Part shown: positions 1 through 6,215 of the stretch, one piece after another
Position numbering within the stretch: position 1 is the stretch's first letter
How the letters are laid out: every line of letters starts with the position of its first letter
DNA from: Gammaproteobacteria bacterium
Lineage (GTDB): Bacteria > Pseudomonadota > Gammaproteobacteria > UBA9214
DNA: 13,280 bases
Direction of reading: 5' to 3'
Assembly: GCA_029864225.1 (NCBI GenBank)
Contig: JAOTTU010000049.1
Coordinates: 1 to 13,280 of the forward strand
Position numbers and translations under genes: made by a program
The notes under the pieces: model-generated
Databases searched by the model: none
What the model was told of the DNA's origin: nothing
What the model saw: the letters and a program-made list of their open reading frames with translations, nothing else

Positions 1-31
1 AATCCAGCCCAATCGTCGTAACCTTGTTCAT
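1..31 (-). CDS. IS110/IS1111-family transposase, N-terminal fragment (runs off the window)
   Basis: Only the first ten codons are present. On the minus strand they read MNKVTTIGLD and continue past base 1. This is the usual opening of IS110-family transposases, where the aspartate of the 'GID/GLD' motif is the first acidic residue of the RuvC-like DEDD catalytic domain. A very strong Shine-Dalgarno (AAAGGAGGAGA on the minus strand, about bases 36-46) sits a few bases upstream of the ATG, which supports this as a true start. The gene is cut by the window edge, so whether it is intact cannot be judged. The family call rests on a short but characteristic N-terminus plus the RBS. Confidence 0.72.
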   Translation of the reverse strand, partial: MNKVTTIGLD

Positions 32-120
32 GGTCTTCTCCTCCTTTCTGATGGTTGCTAACAACTCCATCATGGCGCATTGCGACGCCGTTAATAAGGG
101 GGAGGAGACCATCTCATCAA
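1..120 (-). mobile_element. End of an IS110/IS1111-type insertion sequence (outer boundary not resolved)
   Basis: The sequence upstream of the transposase start should be the left end of the element. It contains a short palindrome, GTTG-CTAA-CAAC (55-66), and a purine-rich stretch near 98-110. Elements of this family lack classical terminal inverted repeats and usually make no target duplication, so the outer limit cannot be set from one end. The WD40 gene begins at 220, so the non-coding end is at most about 185 bp. That is short, and fits the IS1111 subgroup better than IS110 proper. The limit of 120 is a guess. Confidence 0.4.
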
Positions 121-203
121 CCTACACACACACTGAAATAAATTATCGCGCCTGCACCCGATTAAGCGCCGGGCATAAACCAGGCGGTCCAGCAAGATTT
201 CGC

Positions 204-209
204 TATAAT
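204..209 (+). promoter_or_regulatory. Perfect -10 box (TATAAT) just upstream of the WD40 gene
   Basis: TATAAT lies ten bases before the ATG at 220. Transcription would start near 215-216, leaving a leader of only four or five bases. No good -35 hexamer is present at 16-18 bp spacing (the 17-bp position reads CAGGCG). It may be a weak promoter or a chance match. Confidence 0.4.
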
Positions 210-219
210 CCATCACGCC

Positions 220-1230
220 ATGATGTCCTGTCCCTTATTCAACCGCTGCTGTCGAACGCTCCTGCTGCTCACGATCTGCCTGCTGCCGGCGTGTTCGGCC
301 CGATATGCCATCGAACCGGCCAGCGTCATCCATGAGCAGGCCCACAGCGGTGGCAGCATGGTGGCCTTCAGCCAGTCGGGCGACCTGATGGTCTCGGGCG
401 GCTGGGAAGGGGCGGTACAGATGTGGCGGATGCCGGACGGCAAGCGGGTCGCGCGCTGGCACGCCCACGACGACTCGGTCAACGGGCTGGCCTTTGTCGC
501 TGACGACCGACGCGTGTTGAGCGCGGGGTTTGACGGCGCGCTGGCCGAATGGACGCTGGGCGGTGAATTGGTTCGGCGTATCGAAACCCCTTCCCCGGTG
601 ACGCACATGACGGCAAGTGTGGTGCATGACCGGATGTTGACCGGGCATGGCGATGGCGCTGTGCGGGTCTGGCGCCTGGCGGACCTGGAACTGATCGAGA
701 CGCGGAAGTGGCATGGCGGTGCCGTCAAGGCCGTGGCCATGGACCCGCGCTCGCTGCGCTATGTCTCCAGCGGCAGTGACGGTGCGGTGTTTGTCTGGGA
801 CGAGGGCGGGGTGGCCAGGGCGCTTGCCCGTCCACCCATGGACGCCTGGTCACTGGCATTTTCAGTGGACGGCGGGCACTTGTACGGCGGGACCTGGTTC
901 CGCCTGCTGCGCTGGGACCTGGTGGACGGTTCTCTCACGACCTTGCCGACGGCGCATCGCGGCATCATCCGCTCGCTCCAGTTCACGGATGGTGGCGCTA
1001 CGCTTGCCAGCATCAGCCGCCAGACCGACAGCTCGGTTTATTTCATCGATCCGGAGACGGGTGCCGTGACCCGGCGTTTTCAGCCACATGACCTGTGCGG
1101 TGCAGCGGTGGCGGTGTCGCCGCAGGGCCGCTACCTGGCCACCACCAGCGACGATGCCAGTGTACGGATCTGGGTGCTGCGGCCGGGTGATAATAACGAC
1201 GAAAAAGCACCCGGGTATGGGATCAACTAG
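220..1230 (+). CDS. WD40-repeat (seven-bladed beta-propeller) lipoprotein
   Basis: A 336-residue protein of unknown specific role. The N-terminus is a lipoprotein signal: charged residues (R9, R12), a hydrophobic run at 14-23, and a lipobox L22-P23-A24-C25. Serine at +2 suggests outer-membrane anchoring. Seven WD40 blades follow, each closing in a W or near-W strand: VQMW (66-69), LAEW (108-111), VRVW (148-151), VFVW (190-193), LLRW (229-232), VYFID (273-277) and VRIW (315-318). Several show the typical GSDGAV-type turn. Seven repeats make one closed propeller, so the protein is probably a periplasm-facing interaction scaffold; no catalytic domain is present. The start at 220 (an ATG ATG pair) is required to keep the signal peptide, but has no Shine-Dalgarno. 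It stands alone between a transposase end and a repeat element, so it looks like accessory cargo. Partner and pathway are unknown. Confidence 0.85.
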   Translation: MMSCPLFNRCCRTLLLLTICLLPACSARYAIEPASVIHEQAHSGGSMVAFSQSGDLMVSGGWEGAVQMWRMPDGKRVARWHAHDDSVNGLAFVADDRRVLSAGFDGALAEWTLGGELVRRIETPSPVTHMTASVVHDRMLTGHGDGAVRVWRLADLELIETRKWHGGAVKAVAMDPRSLRYVSSGSDGAVFVWDEGGVARALARPPMDAWSLAFSVDGGHLYGGTWFRLLRWDLVDGSLTTLPTAHRGIIRSLQFTDGGATLASISRQTDSSVYFIDPETGAVTRRFQPHDLCGAAVAVSPQGRYLATTSDDASVRIWVLRPGDNNDEKAPGYGIN

Positions 1231-1403
1231 CCACGGAATCCACGGAAGAACACGGAAAGACTCAAATCAAATCTGGTGGCATGCCCTGACAGCAGCATGG
1301 ATGGAATGCGGCCTGTAGGTATTTCCTTCTCCACGGACTCGGCGCCTCTGCGGTTGATTGTATTTGATCATAGTTTTTCTGTGTTCTTCCGTGGATTCCG
1401 TGG
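1231..1403. repeat. 173-bp inverted-repeat element, MITE-like
   Basis: The 30-bp left arm (1231-1260) and right arm (1374-1403) are inverted copies matching at 28 of 30 positions by my alignment. The core begins CCACGGAATCCACGGAAG. The left arm starts directly after the WD40 stop codon. Inside, 1329-1358 holds a third degenerate arm in the same orientation as the right arm, resembling the other repeat type found at 9600-9882. Nothing in between looks coding. I see no clear target duplication (left flank ends CTAG, right flank begins CTAT). Confidence 0.8.
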
Positions 1404-1496
1404 CTATATATTGGCAGCAGTGGTCATTAGATTTCAGTATGTCGGGCACGTCGCTTTGCTCCTTTGCCCAACCTACAGGCTACCTGCTGCGCCGGT

Positions 1497-2153
1497 TCAG
1501 GTCAGGGTCTTGACCCCGTCCGGGGTGCCCAGCATCAGCACGTCGGCCGGGCGCCGGGCAAACAGGCCCACTGTGACCACGCCGGCGATGTTATTGAGAT
1601 CTTCTTCCAGCTTGACTGGCTCCATGATCTGCAGGTTGTGCACGTCGAGGATGACATTGCCGTTGTCGGTGGTAAAACCCTCGCGGTAGACCGGTTGGCC
1701 GCCGCGCTTGACCAGTTCGCGCGCCACATAGCTGCGCGCCATGGGGATCACCTCGATGGGTAGCGGGAAGGCCCCCAGTACATCAACCAGCTTGCTCGCG
1801 TCCGCGATGCAGACGAACTTGCGGCTCACGGCGGCGACAATCTTTTCGCGCGTCAGCGCGCCACCGCCGCCCTTGATGAGGTGCAGGTTGCGGGTGGACT
1901 CGTCGGCGCCGTCGATATACACAGAGATCTCGCTCACGTTGTTCAACTCCAGCACCGGGATGCCGTGTGCCGCCAGGCGCCCGGCGCTGGCCTGCGAGCT
2001 GGCGACGGTGCCGTCGATCTTGTGCTTGATGCCGGCAAGGCTGTCAATGAAGTGGTTGGCGGTTGAACCGGTGCCGATACCGATCACAGTCCCGGTTTCC
2101 ACGTAGTCCAGTGCGGCTTCCGCCACCATTTTTTTCATTTCATCCTGCGTCAT
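1497..2153 (-). CDS. rpiA: Ribose-5-phosphate isomerase A
   Basis: RpiA interconverts ribose-5-phosphate and ribulose-5-phosphate in the non-oxidative pentose phosphate pathway (cytosolic). The 218-residue product matches the E. coli protein almost end to end (219 residues). Visible motifs are the phosphate-binding GTGST (27-31), DGADE (81-85, containing catalytic D81 and D84) and KGGGGALTREK (94-104, with K94 and the general base E103). The C-terminal VVTVGLFA and LGTPDGVKT motifs are also conserved. I chose the ATG at 2153 (MTQDEMKK) rather than the longer frame: it matches family N-termini and has AAGGAG at 2161-2166. The extra 41 upstream codons overlap the promoter. It is divergent from ilvA. 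No clear terminator is visible before the repeat element at 1403. Confidence 0.97.
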   Translation of the reverse strand: MTQDEMKKMVAEAALDYVETGTVIGIGTGSTANHFIDSLAGIKHKIDGTVASSQASAGRLAAHGIPVLELNNVSEISVYIDGADESTRNLHLIKGGGGALTREKIVAAVSRKFVCIADASKLVDVLGAFPLPIEVIPMARSYVARELVKRGGQPVYREGFTTDNGNVILDVHNLQIMEPVKLEEDLNNIAGVVTVGLFARRPADVLMLGTPDGVKTLT

Positions 2154-2183
2154 GTCAGAACTCCTTATCGATCGATAGGCAAA

Positions 2184-2212
2184 ATCATACTCGCGCGCTA
2201 AGGGGATGTCAT
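2184..2212 (-). promoter_or_regulatory. Sigma-70 promoter of rpiA
   Basis: On the minus strand ATGACA (2207-2212) and TATGAT (2184-2189) are separated by 17 bp. That is five of six matches to each consensus at the ideal spacing. The predicted transcription start is about 2177, giving a leader of about 24 bases that contains the AAGGAG ribosome site. Confidence 0.65.
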
Positions 2213-2277
2213 CGCCGGGCACTGCCGGGGCAGGACGCATCTGGGCAAGCTGGTATCGAACTGATACTGTACGCACT

Positions 2278-3798
2278 ATGTTAGACCGCTATATGAAGAT
2301 GATCCTGAACTCCCGCGTTTACGAGGTTGCCCAGGAAACACCGCTGGTCGAGGCCGAGCGCCTGTCCCGGCGCCTCGGCAACAGGGTGTGGATGAAACGC
2401 GAGGACCTGCAGCCGGTGTATTCCTTCAAGCTGCGTGGTGCCTATAACAAGATCGCCAACTTGTCGGATGCGGCCTGTGCCAATGGAGTGATCGCTGCAT
2501 CGGCCGGCAACCATGCCCAGGGTGTCGCGCTGGCGGCCCGCAAGCGGGGTGTCAAGGCACTGATCGTCATGCCGCAGACGACACCCTCGATCAAGGTCGA
2601 GTCGGTCAGGCACCTGGGTGCGCGCATCAGCCTGTCGGGGGACACCTACGACGAGGCCTATAAGCATGCATCGAAACTGGCGGCCGAGAAGGGTATGACA
2701 TTCATACACCCCTACGATGATCCGGAGGTTATTGCTGGCCAGGGCACAGTCGGCCTGGAGATCCTGCGTGAGCACGCGGGTGATATTCATGCGATTTTCG
2801 TTCCCGTCGGTGGCGGCGGTCTGATCGCAGGGATTGCCGCCTGCATCAAGGCCCTGCAACCGTCCATCAAGGTGATCGGGGTTGAACCCGACGAGGCGCC
2901 TTGCATGCATCAGGCGCTGAAGCGCGGGCGCCGGGTGAAACTGAAGCAGGTGGGTATTTTCGCGGACGGTGTGGCCGTGAACCAGGCGGGCAAGGAGCCT
3001 TTCAGGATTGCGCGTGAGCATGTCGACGAGGTGATCCTCGTCAATACCGACGAAATCTGCGCCGCAATCAAGGACGTGTTCGATGAATGCCGCGCCATCG
3101 TCGAGCCGGCCGGTGCCCTGGCCATTGCCGGTATGAAGCGCTACGTGAAGCGTACCGGCATCAGTGACGTGGACCTCGTGGCGGTCAACAGTGGCGCCAA
3201 TATCAATTTTGACCGCCTGCGTCATGTGGCGGAGCGTGCCGAGGTTGGCGAGCAGCGCGAGGCCCTGCTGGTAGTGACCATTCCCGAGGAGCCGGGCAGT
3301 TTTCGCCGTTTCTGCCGTACCCTGGGCAAGCGCGGCATCACGGAATTCAATTACCGTTATGCCGACGCGCAGCAGGCCCATGTGTTCGCCGGCGTGCAGC
3401 TCGACGGCGGTGACAAGGAACGCCATGCCCTGGTCAGGCAATTGCGGCGGGAGAGCTACCCTGTCGAGGACCTGACCGACAGCGAGATCGCCAAGCTGCA
3501 TATCCGCTACATGGTGGGAGGCCGTGCCATGGGGCTGGAGGACGAGGTGTTATACCGGTTTCAGTTTCCGGAGCGTCCCGGTGCGCTGCTGCAGTTCCTG
3601 ACGGTGATGGGCAGGCGCTGGAACATCAGCCTGTTCCACTATCGCAATCACGGGGCTGATTATGGCCGCGTTTTGATGGGTATCCAGGTGCCACACGGGA
3701 GCCGCACGGAGTTCAAGGAATTCCTGAATGAGCTGGGTTACCGGTTCTGGGAAGAATCAGACTGTGTTGCCTACAGGTTATTCCTGGGCGGGAGCTGA
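2278..3798 (+). CDS. ilvA: Threonine ammonia-lyase (threonine deaminase), biosynthetic
   Basis: IlvA is the PLP enzyme turning threonine into 2-oxobutanoate and ammonia, the first step of isoleucine synthesis; the family is feedback-inhibited by isoleucine. The 506-residue product has the full biosynthetic layout. The catalytic domain (about 1-320) carries SFKLRGAYN with the PLP lysine K51, SAGNHA (75-80), the phosphate-binding GGGGL (178-182) and SGANINF (305-311). Two ACT-like regulatory domains follow (about 328-400 and 422-504), with 'IPEEPGSF' and 'FPERPGAL' as their starts. The double ACT tail separates it from catabolic TdcB. I chose ATG 2278 (MLDRYMKMIL), where related proteins begin; an in-frame ATG at 2206 would add 24 unconserved residues. 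No Shine-Dalgarno precedes 2278, and a possible -10 (GATACT, 2263-2268) lies only nine bases upstream. Confidence 0.96.
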   Translation: MLDRYMKMILNSRVYEVAQETPLVEAERLSRRLGNRVWMKREDLQPVYSFKLRGAYNKIANLSDAACANGVIAASAGNHAQGVALAARKRGVKALIVMPQTTPSIKVESVRHLGARISLSGDTYDEAYKHASKLAAEKGMTFIHPYDDPEVIAGQGTVGLEILREHAGDIHAIFVPVGGGGLIAGIAACIKALQPSIKVIGVEPDEAPCMHQALKRGRRVKLKQVGIFADGVAVNQAGKEPFRIAREHVDEVILVNTDEICAAIKDVFDECRAIVEPAGALAIAGMKRYVKRTGISDVDLVAVNSGANINFDRLRHVAERAEVGEQREALLVVTIPEEPGSFRRFCRTLGKRGITEFNYRYADAQQAHVFAGVQLDGGDKERHALVRQLRRESYPVEDLTDSEIAKLHIRYMVGGRAMGLEDEVLYRFQFPERPGALLQFLTVMGRRWNISLFHYRNHGADYGRVLMGIQVPHGSRTEFKEFLNELGYRFWEESDCVAYRLFLGGS

Positions 3799-3835
3799 CC
3801 GGCCGGCGTTATTTCAGCCGCTATCACCCGTCAAT

Positions 3836-3870
3836 AAAAAAAGCCCGTACTGGATCGTACGGGCTTTTTT
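3836..3870. terminator. Bidirectional intrinsic terminator between ilvA and the histone-like gene
   Basis: A perfect 10-bp stem (AAGCCCGTAC at 3841-3850 with GTACGGGCTT at 3857-3866) closes a 6-base loop. It is flanked by A's on the left (3836-3842) and T's on the right (3865-3870), so it reads as a terminator on both strands. That suits the convergent ilvA and the minus-strand gene ending at 3920. Confidence 0.92.
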
Positions 3871-3919
3871 GTCGGTAACACCCGGCAGGTATGACACCTC
3901 CCGGATGAACTGACTGCTA

Positions 3920-4249
3920 CTACCGCCGCTTCCGTGTGGCCTTGCGCTTCGTAGCTGCCTTCTTGCGCTTCGGAGCTGCCTTCTTCTTCTTGGCAGCCGC
4001 CTTCTTGCGCTTCGGAGCTGCCTTCTTCTTCTTGGCAGCCGCCTTCTTGCGCTTCGGAGCTGCCTTCTTCTTCTTGGCAGCAGTCTTCTTGCGCTTCGGA
4101 GCTGCCTTCTTCTTCTTGGCAGCAGTCTTCTTACGTTTTGCTGTGGTCTTTCTCTTCGGTGCAGTCTTCTTACGTTTCACTGTTACCTTCTTCTTCACTA
4201 CACGCTTCTTTGCAGTGGTCTTTCTCTTGGCCTTCTTCTTTGTAGCCAT
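3920..4249 (-). CDS. Lysine-rich histone H1-like (AlgP-type) DNA-binding protein
   Basis: A 109-residue protein, almost entirely K, R, A, P and T with no acidic residues, so it is extremely basic. After a short MATKKKAKRK start it is built from blocks of the form PKRKKAAAKKKKAA. This composition resembles the C-terminal tail of eukaryotic histone H1 and of bacterial H1-like proteins such as AlgP of Pseudomonas; those are thought to bind DNA non-specifically and affect nucleoid structure. There is no folded domain and no other motif. The start at 4249 is supported by GGAGG at 4256-4260, seven bases upstream; a longer frame from 4267 would consume that site. It is shorter than P. aeruginosa AlgP (about 350 residues). 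Any regulatory target is unknown. Confidence 0.85.
   Translation of the reverse strand: MATKKKAKRKTTAKKRVVKKKVTVKRKKTAPKRKTTAKRKKTAAKKKKAAPKRKKTAAKKKKAAPKRKKAAAKKKKAAPKRKKAAAKKKKAAPKRKKAATKRKATRKRR
3959..4126 (-). repeat. Four tandem 42-bp repeats inside the histone-like gene
   Basis: Four head-to-tail 42-bp units begin at 3959, 4001, 4043 and 4085. Each encodes 14 residues (PKRKK plus an A/T-rich and K-rich block). Units 1 and 2 end in AGCCGC and units 3 and 4 in AGCAGT; otherwise they are identical by eye. Degenerate versions continue to about 4165. The length keeps the reading frame, so unit gain or loss would only change protein length. Confidence 0.93.
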
Positions 4250-4797
4250 AACAAACCTCCATTGCATTCGAATTGCCCAAGCTGAGTATAAACAAGTAAT
4301 TACAAATTACCAGTTTTTTTTTGTTGAAAAAATTGCATGAAAATTTTCAACAATGGTTAACAAACATGCGAACAAAAAAGAGTGTCGTATTGTTTGCAGT
4401 ATGACGGTTAACGGTTGCGTTAAACGTTTACTTGAATATTTTTGTAGATGAAGTAAAAACGAATGCGCGTTGATTGAAATCATCGAGTAAAAAAATTTTC
4501 ATGCAGCCTGAAAAATGCACGCGCGGGTAAGTGCGCAAGATGGAGGGTTGTTGAGGCAATGCAGCCCTCGTGGGGTTCGAATTTATTAACGCTCTCTGCG
4601 GTAGTTTTTTCCTGCCTGGCAGGGCCCGCGCCTGTCCACAATACGGGATTAAATATCATAATAAACAGCAACTTATTGTATTTGCCCCGGAGCACAATAG
4701 AGAGTCGGGGTGAAGAGAAACCAGACACGATTCCAGGGTGTGTCCGGTGTTTGGTTGGCGTCTGCCGGGCCGCTTAATTAATGTTACTGCACGCTCG
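4250..4797. other. AT-rich intergenic region without a convincing gene
   Basis: A 548-bp gap between two minus-strand genes. The part at about 4290-4500 is markedly AT-rich against a GC-rich window. It holds a perfect 14-bp inverted repeat (TGCATGAAAATTTT at 4334-4347, complement at 4492-4505), a perfect palindrome TAAACGTTTA (4421-4430), and two GGTTAAC sites near 4355 and 4407. The part at 4510-4797 is less AT-rich and shows only weak hairpins, for example CCCCG/CGGGG (4685-4689 with 4706-4710) and CACGCT/AGCGTG around the EVE stop (4790-4810) without a T-run. The short open frames here have no family resemblance. Confidence 0.6.
4285..4290 (-). promoter_or_regulatory. -10 box of the histone-like gene
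   Basis: On the minus strand TATACT lies 35 bases before the ATG at 4249. The predicted start near 4278 gives a leader of about 28 bases containing the GGAGG site. No convincing -35 hexamer is present at 16-18 bp. Confidence 0.45.
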
Positions 4798-5256
4798 TTA
4801 TTCAAGCGTGAGTATGAGATCCCATTGCTGCTTGCTGACCGGCATAATGGAAAGGCGGTTGCCGCGCCTGACCAGCGCCAAGTCGGAGAGTTCGGGGATC
4901 GCTTTCAGTTCGGCCAACGTGATAACACGTTTCAGTTTGCGAAGGTAACGGACATCGACCATGTACCAGCGAGGATTCTCGGGATCGCTTTTTGGATCGA
5001 AATATTTTTGTTCCGGATCGAGGGCGGTGTGGTCCGGATAGCCCTCGCGGACAATCTTCATGATTCCGGCAATACCGGGTTCCTTGCAGTTGGAATGATA
5101 GAAAAAGACCCGATCGCCTTTTTTCATCTCGTCGCGCATCATGTTGCGTGCCTGGTAATTGCGCACACCGTCCCAGGGCTCGGTCTTATTCGGTGCCTTG
5201 TAAAGGTCATCGATGCCGAAGACGTCGGGTTCAGATTTCATTAGCCAGTAGTTCAT
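4798..5256 (-). CDS. EVE-domain protein (PUA-like superfamily)
   Basis: A 152-residue single-domain protein. Its start (MNYWLMKSEPDVFGIDDL), WDGVRNYQARN (about 28-38), the FFYHSN strand, the GIAGIMKIVREGYPD segment and a final RRGNRLSIMPVS are hallmarks of EVE-domain proteins (relatives of human THYN1). EVE domains share the PUA/YTH fold; some bind modified bases in DNA or RNA, but the role of stand-alone bacterial versions is not settled. The start at 5256 is preferred over an in-frame ATG at 5292: it matches the family N-terminus and has AGGA about eight bases upstream. It lies downstream of the 6S RNA gene on the same strand, where other gammaproteobacteria usually have fau. No strong terminator follows it. 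Confidence 0.93.
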   Translation of the reverse strand: MNYWLMKSEPDVFGIDDLYKAPNKTEPWDGVRNYQARNMMRDEMKKGDRVFFYHSNCKEPGIAGIMKIVREGYPDHTALDPEQKYFDPKSDPENPRWYMVDVRYLRKLKRVITLAELKAIPELSDLALVRRGNRLSIMPVSKQQWDLILTLE

Positions 5257-5453
5257 GCCGTATTCCTGAGAAGTGTTGCGATAATGATACATATTGGTGT
5301 GATCATGCGGTTCGCATGTCGATTAAGGTGCCTGCAAGTGCCGCCCAGCAGGCGGATCTGCTCGCGCAGCCCGCTGCGATCTGCCTGCCCGGTTGTTACG
5401 GGCATGCTGTACGGGAATGGATGTGCGTGTGCCTCGAGGGGGTGAAAAGGTAA

Positions 5454-5637
5454 GGTATCCCCCGCTTGTGCCGTTGTAACTTTCGCCCCTGAACCGAAGG
5501 TTCAAGGGGGGACCGCAGTGATGTATCAGGCTTTCCGCCAGCGGCGGACATGCACACCAACATTAGCTAACAGTCCCCTTGGATGGTAATTAGGCTCGAG
5601 GAGATCCAAGTCACTATCGTACACAGCAGGGGATACC
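5454..5637 (-). ncRNA. ssrS: 6S RNA
   Basis: 6S RNA mimics an open promoter, binds sigma-70 RNA polymerase and represses transcription in stationary phase. On the minus strand the ends pair as GGUAUCCCC (5637-5629) with GGGGAUACC (5462-5454), and the stem continues inward with GUG/CAC and GCU/AGC. Toward the 3' half lies the signature hairpin in which CCUUGAACC pairs with GGUUCAGGGG (5509-5486), close to the E. coli 6S sequence. The span of 184 nt equals the mature E. coli RNA. Its place directly downstream of zapA is the conserved synteny. The exact ends are inferred from the closing stem. The promoter is not clear; a TTAGAT near 5641-5646 is too close to the predicted 5' end to be convincing. 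Confidence 0.93.
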
Positions 5638-5664
5638 TGTATCTAAGCTATCGTCCGGGGCCGC

Positions 5665-5979
5665 TCAGTTCAGCTCCAGCTTGTATTTGTCCAGCGCCGT
5701 CTCGATCCTGTTGTTGAGTTCCCGTATCCGGGTTCCGTAGGCATCAAGCTGGGTGGTGTCGACCGATTCGGCCTCGAGTACGTTGTGGGCCAGATTGAGC
5801 GCGGTCATGACGGCGATTCTGTCAATACCGACGACCTTGCCACTTGCGCGGATGTCGGCCATCTTGTCGTTGAGGAATTTTGCCGAGGACAGCAGTGCGT
5901 CCTTTTCCTCTTCCGGGCAGGAGACCAGATATTCCTTGTCAAGAATATGCACCTTGACGGCATTGGGCCCCTTGCTCAT
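5665..5979 (-). CDS. zapA: Cell division protein ZapA
   Basis: ZapA bundles and cross-links FtsZ filaments and stabilises the Z ring at midcell. The 104-residue product has the family layout: a globular N-terminal part (VKVHILDKEYLVSCPEEE, about 9-26), the helix with VGIDRIAVMTALNLAHNVL (about 50-68), and a C-terminal coiled coil (RIRELNNRIETALDK). Length is typical. The start overlaps the stop of the upstream coiled-coil gene by ATGA (5976-5979), so the two are translationally coupled; GGAG also lies eight bases upstream. The 6S RNA gene starts 27 bases after its stop and may share the transcript. Confidence 0.96.
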   Translation of the reverse strand: MSKGPNAVKVHILDKEYLVSCPEEEKDALLSSAKFLNDKMADIRASGKVVGIDRIAVMTALNLAHNVLEAESVDTTQLDAYGTRIRELNNRIETALDKYKLELN

Positions 5980-6209
5980 GTGCCGGTCTCCAGTGACTTG
6001 AGGCGGGTAACGATACCATCGACACGGTGGCGCACCAGTTCATGCTTTTCGAGCAGAGAGGCGCGTTCGGTCGCCAGAGATTCCTGCTGGACTCGCAGGG
6101 AACGGTTCTCTTTTACCAGGCGGTCAATGGTGGTCAGCACGGCTTCGAGCTGCAGCTCGAGCCGGGTGATTTCCTGGTCAATGACGGACGGTATGGTATT
6201 TTTTGTCAT
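5976..6209 (-). CDS. ZapB-like small coiled-coil protein (TIGR02449 type)
   Basis: A 77-residue protein that is almost entirely one predicted coiled coil. Heptad-like leucine/isoleucine spacing runs from ITRLELQLEAV (about 14-24) through LVKENRSLRVQQ (about 31-42) to the C-terminus. Proteins of this type lie immediately upstream of zapA in many gammaproteobacteria and are annotated as ZapB-like. A role in the Z ring beside ZapA is inferred from position and coiled-coil nature, not from strong similarity to E. coli ZapB. The ATG at 6209 has no Shine-Dalgarno: a near-consensus promoter places the transcription start exactly on this A. Its stop overlaps the zapA start. Confidence 0.88.
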   Translation of the reverse strand: MTKNTIPSVIDQEITRLELQLEAVLTTIDRLVKENRSLRVQQESLATERASLLEKHELVRHRVDGIVTRLKSLETGT

Positions 6210-6215
6210 GCTAGC

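Noticed and set aside
1267..1689. Short open frames on both strands over the inverted-repeat element (1267-1449 minus, 1276-1689 plus)
   Set aside because: They arise from the repeat arms (translations such as ATESTEEHRK) and from antisense of rpiA; no start signals or conserved domains.
2154..2276. N-terminal extension of rpiA by 41 codons
   Set aside because: The extension overlaps the rpiA promoter and has no similarity to the family; the internal ATG at 2153 has a good ribosome site and matches E. coli RpiA.
2281..3501. A 406-codon minus-strand frame opposite ilvA, and similar long frames at 11499-12482 and 9907-10638
   Set aside because: All mirror well-supported genes (ilvA, gcvT, ubiI), have no ribosome site and show low-complexity shadow composition.
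3959..4126. Regularly spaced repeats that could suggest a CRISPR array
   Set aside because: The 42-bp units are contiguous with no unique spacers, and they encode the periodic lysine-rich protein.
4565..4585. GGTTCGAAT motif like a tRNA T-loop
   Set aside because: The flanking bases do not form a T stem, and no acceptor, anticodon or D arms can be drawn around it on either strand.
4559..4777. A 72-codon plus-strand frame with a hydrophobic start resembling a signal peptide
   Set aside because: No well-placed ribosome site or family match, and the second half is low in structure. It lies in the AT-rich gap; evidence is insufficient.
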